Shown: piece after piece, positions 21,568 to 31,951 of the stretch | Position numbering within the stretch: position 1 is the first letter of the stretch | Layout: each line of letters begins with the position of its first letter | Origin: Lepidodermella squamata | Lineage: Eukaryota > Gastrotricha | DNA: 64,000 nucleotides | Direction: 5' to 3' | Assembly (NCBI GenBank): GCA_047495785.1 | Contig: JBLDXI010000030.1 | Location: forward strand, 1,364,001 to 1,428,000 | Notes under the pieces: generated by a model | Told to the model about the DNA's origin: nothing | The model's database searches: none | Seen by the model: only the letters and a program-made list of their open reading frames with translations | Position numbers and translations under genes: made by a program

Positions 21568-22793
21568 TTAAAATAACATTTCTCTAAAAAGTAAGAAGTC
21601 AGGTATTGTAACAGCCAGACAAATGATTACAAAAGCCGCTATATCCAGAGCTCTGATGTAGGTCAGTTTAGAGCTGGTAAAGCATCTCCGACACCAGGCG
21701 AGATTAGCCACGCCACATGTGACAATCGTGTAGATAGTCAAAACGCCGCCAGCGACGAATTTCCACGTAATCAAAACAGAGATGAAGACGACCTCAGAGG
21801 ATTCTGGAGTCAGCGATGTGATGGCGCTCAAAGTCATTGAATTCGCTAGCACAGCTGTTATGTTTATCGCAGATCTAGGAAAATAATCAATAACAATTCG
21901 AGATTAAGTACTTCTAAATAGATTTCTTACCTATTAGGGTCACTTGGGTCGATGATTAGGGCGATCATTTGAATGAAGAATAGCGTGAAAGGTGGTATGA
22001 AAATTAAAGGCACGTAGTAGATCGCGCGGCGTTGCAGCGTTACATTGTAATTAATTTGGTCGTAAGATGAATGTCTACCAGTTCTTAGATAATCATTAAC
22101 CTGCACGATTGAGACGAATTGCCAAACTTCAGCGCTGCTGAGGAACTTCGGAGTCACATCATAAGGTTGCATAGTGAAGTTGTCGTCGCTTGTCAAGTGG
22201 CTTGAAACGAATTTCAGACCGCAAGAAAACTTGTCGAAAGGAAATTTACTAAGCGAAACGTCCATACAACTGGATACAAAGTTGCCGATTGCAATGATTG
22301 ACGCAGTGAAAACTCGATTTTTGCTCGTCACTTTGATCCAATCGCTCTTCGTTGCCATGACATTAGGCTCGCCATTAGCTGTATTCTCATGCAGGACTTT
22401 CGGGTACCAAATTGGCCGGTCCTCCGGGCGGCCAACTGGTAGGTTCAAGGTGATTTGGTCTTTCCTGCATACGATCTTAGATTGGTTGTTAGTTAGCACG
22501 GAGCATTCGACTGGTTTCTCGCAATTGTAACGCCAATCGAATTGAAGCGCGCCGAAAATTGTCATCGTTCGTTCTACGTCATTGATGTCAACGAGACGGA
22601 GGAAAGTGAACGAAGCATTTACCGCCAATGGTTGCGGATTAGGGCAGCGTAGCTTCACATCGACGGGTAGATCGGGCGATGTCATGTCGGGGTAACTGTT
22701 GGTTAAATCGTCCCATACCTGAGAGATAGTCGGCTTTGTTGAGGCACAAACTGGGGCAAACAGAGATAGAATAAAAGCTAGTCGAAATTTCAT
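21568..22793 (-). CDS. LGIC-C: short Cys-loop ligand-gated ion channel subunit
   Basis: Two exons, 22793-21931 and 21874-21568, encode 389 residues. The ATG at 22793 opens a signal peptide (MKFRLAFILSLFAPVCAST); an open frame running further upstream is not needed. The ligand-binding domain carries a Cys-loop C176-C191 with FPFD but 14 residues between the cysteines. M1 is FIPPFTLFFIQMIALII. The intron cuts the codon for Arg at M2 0' (residue 288); exon 2 begins SAINITAVLANSMTL, giving Thr 6' and Leu 9'. M3 and M4 follow, joined by a loop of about 20 residues. No EGF, CUB or stalk region. Close paralogue of LGIC-D and LGIC-E and tail-to-tail partner of LGIC-A. Ligand and ion selectivity cannot be read from sequence alone. 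Confidence 0.9.
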
Positions 22794-23040
22794 TGCAAAA
22801 TGCGGAATTGAAGCACTGGAAAAAATTAGGGTTGATTGGAGCAGCGATGAGCAAGGCGGAAGTTGGCAATTTTTCAAATATTTACTCGTATAAGCGGAAT
22901 CATTCAGTGAGGCCATTATTTTCAGTAAAACTCGAAGCCGGAAATCCGACAGAACCTCTCCTCTGGGATTCGGAATTAGAAGTTCATGAACTAGGCCAGG
23001 GATCATGTTTATTAACCCTAAAAGCTTCAGCATTTCAAGT

Positions 23041-23260
23041 AGGGTGCGATCTTGGATTCTGGAGCTGCCAGGGATGGACAAAAATTTGTTGCTGCATTTG
23101 CCGAAGTCATTTCAGGTAAAAAATCGAGCGAAGCGAGAAAATTTGAAGTTTTTCCACTAACACACGCTCCAAAATCTCTGAAAATTTACGAATCAGTGGG
23201 AATCAGTGAGAACTCTTCAGAACTGTCGCGTCTGATTTTTCTGACCGGCTCCTGTCCGTG
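23041..23260 (-). mobile_element. hAT-type MITE, copy of the 3708-3957 family
   Basis: Starts AGGGTGCGATCTTGGATTC, continues GGAGCTGCCAGGGATGG, and runs collinear with the inverse of 3708-3957 through CACTAACACACGCTCCAAAA. The far end is diverged and I cannot fix it, nor a flanking duplication. It lies about 250 bp upstream of the LGIC-C start. Confidence 0.6.
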
Positions 23261-23497
23261 TTTGCAGTCATAAAAGAGAATTTAGGGACCTTAGTGGGAC
23301 TAATTGAGTAATTTTGAATCTGAAAGTCCTATTTTGAAAGCATATTATTCTTAGAAATCAGGGTGCTTGGTGCTCAATAAATCCTGAAATCAGCCGGGCC
23401 GAGAGAGCGATATCGACAACATTTCAAACAGTCTTAACTGGGATAGCTAGAGACATGCAGGTTTGAAAATCTTGATCAGGGCCTTCGTAAACTACTA

Positions 23498-24568
23498 CAG
23501 TGTGGTCTGAAAATAGTAAAGGAACGCGCATTTCTTCAAATAATTGCGTTTTCAGATAATGATCACGAGGCTAATCAATTTCTTCAATCTATTGATCAAC
23601 TTCAATTCAATGGCGCACATCAGATTAGACAATTTCGACGGGGAAAAGGAAATCAGTCCGTATAATTTAAAAATCATAAAAACAAAATCGTAATTTGAAA
23701 TAAGGATTAAGAGAGGAGAGGCTATGTTAAAGAGAAGGTTCCTGGTTGCACCTGCGAAAGATGACCCAAAATATCAAAGACCTTTCCTATATGTATATAG
23801 TTGGCTCCAAGCATAGCCCTGTAAGCAGAAAAGCCATATTTAGACTAACCCTTACGGAGTCATCGTGCAGGTGGATCTTCGCTAAGCATGTGTCCCTACC
23901 GCCAATGTCGCCGAATTCACTAATATTTCAATGATAAAAAAGCAGATTTTCAGGTCAAGAAATTTTAACGAAGGAAATTTCCCAGGTTCTCAAACTGTTA
24001 ATAACAAGTTCAACAACACCTTAAAAGGCACTTTAAATTCGTCTTCTACCGAAGAATTCCAATTAATTTGGAGTTCAAACCTTTCGTAAATACTTTGACG
24101 TTTACGTAGAATTAGCTCTTTTTTCCTAGATTCGCGTCTTCACCTTCACTTATGCCTCACCTCAATAACTAACTAGGCCAGATAATTGAAGGTATGAAAA
24201 GGCATATTATTTTTTCTGTCACAAAAATAAGTCCTAATCATTGTGCTAGAACATTTCACTTTTTCAAATTTTCTTCCGGGCTCTTCTCTTACTGCGTGTC
24301 TCCTTCACGGATATGTAATTAGGTAACTCTAAACCGCGTTAGTTTATAGCTTCGATAAACAAGTTTCTGAATTCTTTTTAATAAAGTCAATTTCCATTTA
24401 AAATAATAATTTTTTTGAAAATGAAAAAAGCTGATGGAGAAAATGAACTCCAACTACTGCGTAGATACAAGTTCATGTGCCCATCACATGATAACCATCA
24501 TTCAGTTTAATTTTCAACTACGATTCGCGAATTTTAAGTCGCAGCTTTACTAGTTTCAGACCACACTG
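23498..24568. mobile_element. Tc1/mariner-like element with TA duplication, no intact transposase
   Basis: A 1071-bp segment bounded by terminal inverted repeats CAGTGTGGTCTGAAA followed by (A/C)TAGTAAAG (24 bp, one mismatch), with TA on both sides. Length and termini fit a Tc1/mariner element, but no open transposase frame or DDE motif is visible, so it is non-autonomous or dead. It fills most of the spacer between LGIC-C and LGIC-B. Confidence 0.75.
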
Positions 24569-24857
24569 TATAAATGCTATTACTACTGGAATCTGAAAAA
24601 TATTTTTCCCTACCTGATATCAAGACTTCTGCCGTGGTTTGCGAAGGATTTTCTGAATCCGTTTGGCCTGTCCTTTTCGCGAGGTCAAATGGATGTTTTT
24701 CTCCGATATTATTATTGCTGTTGACTCTGCGGCTATTCCTGTAGTAATAACACATTTATGAAATACGAAAATAGCTCTGAAACTTGCAATATCCTGTTTT
24801 ACAGCTGGGATTCATCTAAGCCTACCCTGCGTGTCAGAACGCATTTTTGATTTGAAA

Positions 24858-27800
24858 ATGTCGTTCAAAAAATTGTTCACCGTTGTTGCAATGGCGCAGC
24901 TAGCCTGCAAAGGTGATCTTAAGAATTATAGAAAATACCTGAGTACTTCATACATTTATTTCCAGCTCTCTCGGCTTGCCCTGCGTTTCGAACAGCTCTC
25001 GCCAGATACAAGTACATGAATGGTTCAAGCGTAGCAAAATCTTACGATTGGCAGGATATTCCGGAGAGTGATATCCCTAAATACACCAACTTCAACGATA
25101 CAATTCAGGTTTTGCTCAACAACAAAAATGTCAGCCAGCATCGATGCCTTCAAAATAATTTGTGGGACGTGCAACCATCGAACTGTGTTGCAGGCGGTAG
25201 GTGACCTGAACATTTATAAGTATTATAAAGGATAATATATGCCGTACCGTAAAAGGCGAGATCTCCCAATTGCCAATTGAGGTATCTCAATGAACAATCC
25301 GAATCGTCCCCAACGTCATTTTCAGTTATTTTAAGAAGTTTTAAGAATATGGAAACCAAACAACTTTGCAGAATCGCCCTTCGCCTATCCAACAGATACC
25401 ATTTTCCCTAATAACTTGTAAGGTATTTGTGTGTTTTATGAGTTTTTAAAAAGTTGGCGGATTTTCGCTGTAATTGGGCTCTGTTATTGGGCCTCCTCGG
25501 CTCATCTAAACTCTTTAGTAGTCTGTTAGCAGACCAATCGATAGGACTATTCGGGCTCTCTGATATGTGCTAGGTTTTCATTCAATAACCTGAAGACTGA
25601 TGAAAACAAAAGACGAAAAGAAATTTTCAGATTGCTCATTGAGATATCTCAATCGGCAATTGGGAGGATTGCCTTTAACGGTACGACATATATGTCATAT
25701 TAAAGATTGGTGTGTCAGTTACGGGAAGTGTAACAGCACTGGTTTCTGCAATTGTGCTTATGGCTACAGTGGCGATTATTGCGATAGCCGTGAGTGAATT
25801 TTCTATGTATTTCGAGTGAAATTTGTCCTTTTCAAGTTTATCCGGCAAATCAATGCTCCCCGCAGTGTGGCAACGGCCAATGTATCAACGGATTCTCCTG
25901 CAAGTGCCCTGATAAGACCTTCGGCCCGTCATGTCAGTATTCAGCCGATAACCGAATCACTTCGCAATACTGGTTCATCTCACGGAGCACAACAATCAGA
26001 GGTTTGCAAAATGGCGTCATCGACATTGAATGGCTTGGATATCTGGCGCAACATCAGTGGAGAATCTTCGCCGATACAGGAAAAGCTCTGAAATTTTCAA
26101 AATTGTATGTTGTCATGGTAGATGTCGATGGGAAACGGGTGGATGGTAACGCAAGTCGCACGGAATTTCTCGACGCAGGCTACTCGGGTGTTGCACCCAG
26201 CCTAGGGCTTTTCAGCACTAGCCAGATGGGACCTGACAATACAATATCTTTCACCAGCAAAAGCTCTGCAGTACTGGTCACTTTCAACACAAATGAAATC
26301 TCATGCTATGTGCATCTTCAAATATATTTCGAACAAGTTAGCGCTGAAGGCTCTCAGTCAGCTCTCGGTTCTCAAGTGTTTCCTGAGATCCCAGGTTATT
26401 GCAACCCCCTGACAACTATCGACTGGACATTTGATGAAGCCATAATTGGTGTCAAACCAACTACACTTGTGGATAAAATGAGCAGAATATGCTCGTGGAG
26501 AATCAAAATACCAGACGATCGGTTACTTCAGTAAGTCCTTTTGCGAGCCTTGTTACATATTCCCTATATCGCATCCCCTTACAGATATGCGGTACTTAAC
26601 TACTCGGTTTCGAGTGGATCAGCAAGAATCCTAGCCTTGCATCCCATAAATTATGAAACAGGGGAAGAGTTCGTCCCGTCCTACTTTTACACAGATTCAT
26701 CATCGGAAGCGAAAACTACCGAGCAATTAACGTCAAGCCTCTCAAATGCTGACAGAAGTCGGGAATTGCAAGTTTTCTACCATCCAAGGGGCGGCTCGCA
26801 AAGTCAACTCAGCGGATTCTATGTCAAATTGAAAATGAGTTCCGTTTGAAATTTGCATAACATTTTTGATTCACTTGTTAATTTCCAGTAAAACTGAACA
26901 TCTCAACAACAAGCACAACTTCGAGCGTTGCAACCTCAACTTCGTCCATTCAGACTAGTACAACTTCAAAGACCTTGACCACGACTGTTATTGCATCGAC
27001 TATTCCAACCACAAGGCCAACAGCCAATATTGCATTTTTTAAGGCAGTTGCGAATACTACGACACGTTCGATTGCTGTTACGTCACCAATGCAAACAACG
27101 ACTCGTGCTGTTAATACAACTTTAGCTCCAACCACGACTCGAGTAATCGAAACAACAACCGCTCCAACAACTACTACGACAACTCCTGCCCCACCACCGC
27201 AGACACTCTCTGTGGAGCAGAAGGCAGAAGCTGCGATGCCTCAGCTAGCTAAAGAAACTGCTACGCCGAAAATTCGAGACTCGGACATTGCGAAGAGCTC
27301 ATGCCACGACTTCTCGGCTGACAGAAGCGCTCCGCCCAACAACGGCAGTGCAACTGACGTCTCAGCAATTTTCGTAGTCGACCAATTTTTCAAGATCGAC
27401 GAAGTTGCTGAGACAATCACTTTGTCGGGTATAATTCAGCTGCATTGGAACGTTTCGACTTGCAAAAAGGAGGATATCCCAGTTGACGTTGACGGTCCTT
27501 CTCGAGTGTTTGTGGGCAGTAAAGAAGACTACTGGCTGCCCCCACTCACATTCAGATCAAGCCCTGATAACGTCTACATGGTCAACAGCCAACTTGGAGA
27601 CGACTTTGTCTTCATAATCAAGCCGTTCGATGAAACTTATCTGAACATGCAGTTCTACTGGTCGAGAGTGGGTGTGTACACGTCAACCTGTGAAATGGAC
27701 CTTCGAAAGTTCCCGTTCGATACCCAGACTTGCGAGATCAAGTTTGGCATCCATCGCTCTGTCAATCTTACTGCATTCTCCGAGCTGAATATGATAACGC

Positions 27801-28351
27801 CTGATGCTCTGTCGCCAGTTGCCCAGTGGGAGATTCTGCCTAAGGAAACGAAATGGGAAATCAAACTGCTGTCTGCTCCGACCATTGGAAGCAAAGTCAG
27901 CGTGGCTGTTTTCTCGCTAAGCTTTAGGAGGAGGCCCAACTACTATCTGTTGAACATCATCGGACCTTGTTTGGTTCTCACTTTCTTGGAATTAGCTGCT
28001 TTCCTGATGCAAGCAAACAAGCCAGATCGAGTGATGTTCGTTGTCACGATCCTACTCGCGCTGACAGTAGCCCAGAATCAGGTTTTGGAAGATGTCCCGA
28101 AAAGTGCTGCGATGATCCTTTTGACCGAGTACATTTTCTACATGTCGGTCTACACTGGATTGGTCAGCTTCTACAGCCTCCTGCTTGGCTATATTGCGAC
28201 TGATATGGCAAAATCGGCTAACAAAGTGCTGAAGTTCGGCTGCCTACGCATTTCAGTCGTGAATCTGCTGAATGCACTCGGTTTCGTTATGGCTGTGGCT
28301 TTTTTCTTCGGAATCAATCTTTATGCGTTGTACGTTCTCAAGTACGAATAA
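24858..28351 (+). CDS. LGIC-B: chimeric EGF/CUB-like Cys-loop ligand-gated ion channel
   Basis: Six exons (24858-24912, 24966-25196, 25706-25789, 25837-26530, 26585-26838, 26889-28351) give 926 residues. Exons 1-3 have the same lengths as in LGIC-A (55, 231, 84 nt), which supports both models. Order: signal peptide; Cys module; EGF-like module on its own exon (CNCAYGYSGDYCD); second EGF-like module (CSPQCGNGQCINGFSCKC); CUB-like region; Thr-rich stalk (about 440-545, e.g. TTTAPTTTTTTPAPPP); ligand-binding domain; four membrane segments. Cys-loop C707-C721, 13 residues between. M2 VMFVVTILLALTVAQNQV is identical to LGIC-A. M3-M4 loop about 16 residues. Intron 2 is 509 bp because it holds an inverted-repeat element. 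Same inferred role as LGIC-A, from which it arose by duplication or vice versa. Confidence 0.9.
25238..25690. mobile_element. Inverted-repeat MITE inside intron 2 of LGIC-B
   Basis: About 453 bp with imperfect terminal inverted repeats of about 65 bp. Left end TATGCCGTACCG then CTCCCAATTGCCAATTGAGG; right end the inverse, CCTCAATCGGCAATTGGGAG with CGGTACGACATA. TA flanks both sides, though the surrounding ATAT makes the exact boundary uncertain by a few bases. The right end lies about 15 bp from the 3' splice site used for exon 3. Confidence 0.75.
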
Positions 28352-29203
28352 TGCGAAGTTGAGCTGGTATTTTCTTCAGTAATATACTATTACCTTAAGG
28401 AACTTGAAGTTGGTTATTAACATCTGTTATTCAGAAATCCGTTAAGTCAGTTTGATAGATTGTTCTGGAATGACAACTGAAGTTGACGGGTTCGATTTAT
28501 GATAGCTTTAAAACAGCTTGATTTTATTTTTATATTAGATGTTTTGCCTCCAATCTCTATTTTTCGCTTTGATACATCCGAAAAGTGAAAATAAATCATA
28601 ATCCGTGACTCTTGAAGATGATGAAACAAATGTAATGAAACAAATTCCAAAATATCTGGAAATCTGAAACGTCAATTCCGATCTAGCAACCATTGCTACA
28701 AACCAGTCTTTGAGGCTTTGAATGACGGCCCTAAGCGAAGCCCTTACGCCATTGGCTTGCAGAAAAAATAAGTTGAGAGTTGAGGCAGTGCCAGTGGATG
28801 CAGCCTAAGCCATATGTATAATTCATAAGAAATGTAATCAACATTTTTCAGAGCGTCAGCAATTTTCAAAGTATTTCGGAGATCACGTGACAAATGCAGT
28901 CTTTTGTATTCCTAACACGGTGTTTATAATGGCAAGTTTTTTGCTTGAGGAAAAAAATAAACATGAAAAAAGTATTCTCTTGAAGAAACAATTTTTTTTC
29001 TGATGAAAAAGTAAAATTACCGTGTTTCAGCAAGCCTCCAAAATATCATTGTCAGCATAGTTGAATAACGCGGATTAAATCTTCTTCTTGAGAGTTTTAC
29101 GAGAAATTCCACAGAAACTACAAGTCGAGCTACAGGAAAACCTCACTAAAGTCTATACAATTCCAGGCTCTATTCTCCTACAATTTATATCTGGGCGTTA
29201 TTG
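28352..29203. other. Spacer between LGIC-B and the ankyrin gene
   Basis: AT-rich, without recognisable gene. The words TATCTGGAAATCTGAA and AACCATTGCTACAAACCAG near 28650-28705 also occur, diverged, near 14985-15035, so a dispersed repeat is present. Otherwise I see nothing in it. Confidence 0.35.
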
Positions 29204-30645
29204 ATGGGGAAAGTATCCCAATGGCTAATTTTAGGTCTTGGAGTTTCAATGTTGATCTTTCTTACCTCCGCACTGCCGAACGAACACACGGTACTAAATG
29301 AAATTTAGCATTATTTTAAAGTGAAAGGATCATATTTTCTTAGATTTTCATAGAAGCTGTGGTAGATGGCAACATTACCCTGGTAAGAGAACTTCTCGCT
29401 AAGAACAGATCACTGGCAAAAACTCGATACTTGACATTGCCAGTGCCGGAAGAATTGCGTTATCACTCCCCTTTCTCTGGGCTATCTGCAAGCATCCCGG
29501 TTCTAGAAGCCACTGTTGGATACAACCAAAGCTACGAACTGGTCAAGCTGTTACTTGACAACGGGGCTGACGTGGATGCAGGTGATGGTGGAGTTGAGAG
29601 CCTTTCAAGAACAGCTTTACACTGGGCGGTCCTGAATGGCAGATCAGATCTTGTTGAGCTTCTTCTCAGCTACAACGCCACCATAGACAAGAGGGATAAA
29701 GCTGGCCATGACGCCCTGTACTACGCTGTTGAGTCTGATAATCTTGGCATCGTACAATTACTTCTCTCGAAAGGGGCCAAAATCAACACAACGTACGATG
29801 GAATGAATTTAGTCCATGTCGCAGCTCTAAAATGTAAAGCATCAGTTTTGCAGTACTTCCTATCGCAACATTTATCAGCCGATGCCGAGACGAGGAGCAA
29901 AAATCGAGCAATATGCTTTTGCCCCCAGAATTCGAATATAGCACAGGTGTTACTATCGAAAGGTGCTCAAGTGAATGGCTTGTGTGGCGATGAACCTCTC
30001 ATTACCTACGTGATGCATCAGGGTTTAGCAGTTGCCACCCTTCGAGTTTTGATCGAAAATGGCGCGAACATCAACGCTGTTTCGAGTCGTGGCGAGACTG
30101 CGTTACAAAAGGCTGCTTCTCTCACTAACGCTGGCGTCGTGCGACTTTTGATTGAATCGGGCGCAAGAAAGACGTTGGACTCACGTGGCTATTCACTGTC
30201 GCTGAGAGCTGCCTTTGGCCAGCTGCCTGCTGATAAAACTAGGTTTGTCGAGATCTTGAATTACCTCTTGGATGAAGGTGATGCGATTGATGGGAATTTG
30301 AGAAATAACGAAACATTCCTATCGATGGTGCTCAAGAATACTGACAGCTACAGCATCATGTTGCCTTTCGTCAAGCTTGCCGTTGAAAAGGGCAAGGCGA
30401 ATGTTAACAAGACTGATTCGAATGGACGCAATGCTCTGCACCTAGCAGTTTTGAATGACTCGTACGGATACGCTGATGATAAGGTGGATACTATCAAATA
30501 TTTGGTCTCCGCGGGTGTGAACCTTGAAGCCAAGGACAATCGCGGGAGAACAGCTCTGCAATACGTCCAGGAGAGCCGGTATTATGCACAATATCAGGCT
30601 GATCGTCAGGCTATTATCGACATTTTTCCGAAGTTGGTAGTTTAG
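29204..30645 (+). CDS. Ankyrin-repeat protein with predicted signal peptide
   Basis: Two exons, 29204-29290 and 29344-30645, encode 462 residues. Exon 1 encodes an N-terminal hydrophobic segment (GKVSQWLILGLGVSMLIFLT, then SALPNEHT) that reads as a signal peptide or signal anchor. Exon 2 is made almost wholly of ankyrin repeats. Recognisable repeat cores are TALHWAVLNGRSDLVELLLS, DALYYAVESDNLGIVQLLLS, TALQKAASLTNAGVVRLLIE and NALHLAVLNDS...TIKYLVSAG, with more degenerate repeats between. Ankyrin repeats normally bind proteins inside the cell, so export would be unusual. The start rests on the splice join (donor ACG|GTACTA, acceptor TTTCTTAG) because the large frame has no good ATG of its own at its beginning. 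It lies between LGIC-B and LGIC-D, where the A-C pair has no counterpart. Confidence 0.82.
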
Positions 30646-30736
30646 CGAGACAATTGGATTTTTTATTTTTAAGATAATTGTTAGGAAAAAAATTATCCAA
30701 AGAGATTACGATGATTTGAACAACTCTTCTTCGGGA

Positions 30737-31951
30737 TTAGTTAAGCATTAATTTAAAAAGAATAAAGTCTGTGATCGTAACAGCCGATCCAATGATGAGA
30801 TATGTTGCTAGATCAAAAGCCCGCATATACGTCAACTTTGTTTGACCAACACATTTCTTGAACCAAGCAACATTAGCCAGGCCACATGTGACAATCGTGT
30901 ACAGGGTCAAGACGCCGCCGGCCAATAATTTCCACGCAACCATGACAGTGATATAGACGACCTCGGAAGATTCCGGAATCATCGACGTGATTGCAGCAAT
31001 AGTCATCGAATTCGCTAGAACAGCTGTAATGTTCAAAGCAGATCTTTTGAAAGAGAAAATGATCACTTTCCGTGGACAACAATTCATATGACATCTCTAC
31101 CTATTAGGATCAGCTGGGTCGATTATTAAGGCGACCATTTGGATGAAAAACAACGTATAGGGTGGTATGAAAAGGATAGCTAGATAGTAGATGGAATCGC
31201 GTTGTAGCGTGATTGTATACTTAATTCGGTCGTAAAACTTGTTGCCGCTTTTAGAATAATCATTTTCCGTATCGATCGAGACAAAATTCCAAATTTCTGC
31301 TTCGTTTATGAAAGTTGGAAGAACCCTAAACGGCTGCATCGTAAAGTTGACGTCGCTTGTAGGATGGCTCGATACAAATTTCAGCCCACAAGAGAATCGA
31401 TCAAACGGGAATTTTCGAAACGAAACATCCATACAGCTAGATAGGAAATTTCCTGTCGCTTCCATCGTTGCTGAGAACACTCGATTTTCACTCGTTACCT
31501 GTATCCATTCGCTTTTTGAGGAGATTATGTACGGCTCGCCGTTTGCTGTGTTCCCGTGAACAGCTCTCGGGTACCAGACTGGTCTCTCTTCTGGGAAGCC
31601 AACTGGCAATTCGAAGGCGATACTGTCGTTTTTGCAGGCAGTTATCGAATGGTTGCTTTCCAGCAATGAGCAATCAACTGGCTGCTCGCAATTGTATAGC
31701 CAGGTGAATTGCATCTTTCCATGGATTGTCATCGACCTTTCCACGTCATTGATATCGACGAGTCGGATAAACGTGAATGAAGCGTAGACTACCAGAGGTT
31801 GAAGATTTCGGCAGCTTAATCTAGCATCGACGGGGAGATTTGGCGATACTATGTCCGGGTATTTGTTGGTAAGATCGTCCCAAATCTGCGAAATAGTACA
31901 TGCACAGTTGTCTGCGAACAGTGAGAATGCAAAAACAATGCCTAGTCTCAT
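30737..31951 (-). CDS. LGIC-D: short Cys-loop ligand-gated ion channel subunit
   Basis: Two exons, 31951-31101 and 31043-30737, encode 385 residues. The start ATG opens a signal peptide (MRLGIVFAFSLFADNCACT). Ligand-binding domain with ISQIWDDLTNKYPD near the start and Cys-loop C173-C188 (FPFD; 14 residues between). The intron splits the Arg codon at M2 0', exactly as in LGIC-C and LGIC-E; exon 2 is 307 nt, the same length as in LGIC-C. M2 begins SALNITAVLANSMTIAAIT. M3 and M4 are joined by a short loop; the protein ends FILFKLMLN. It is the convergent partner of LGIC-B, with the ankyrin gene inserted between. Upstream sequence shares a TTCAAT...TTTTGCAATG start context with LGIC-C. No ligand can be inferred. 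Confidence 0.9.

Noticed and set aside
21927-23081. LGIC-C starting at the upstream methionine at 23081
   Set aside because: The extra 96 residues read through a hAT MITE end and have no motif; the ATG at 22793 begins a signal peptide that aligns with LGIC-D.
25600-25797. Independent small gene beginning at 25600
   Set aside because: Its first half is the arm of the intron MITE; only 25706-25789 is real and belongs to LGIC-B.
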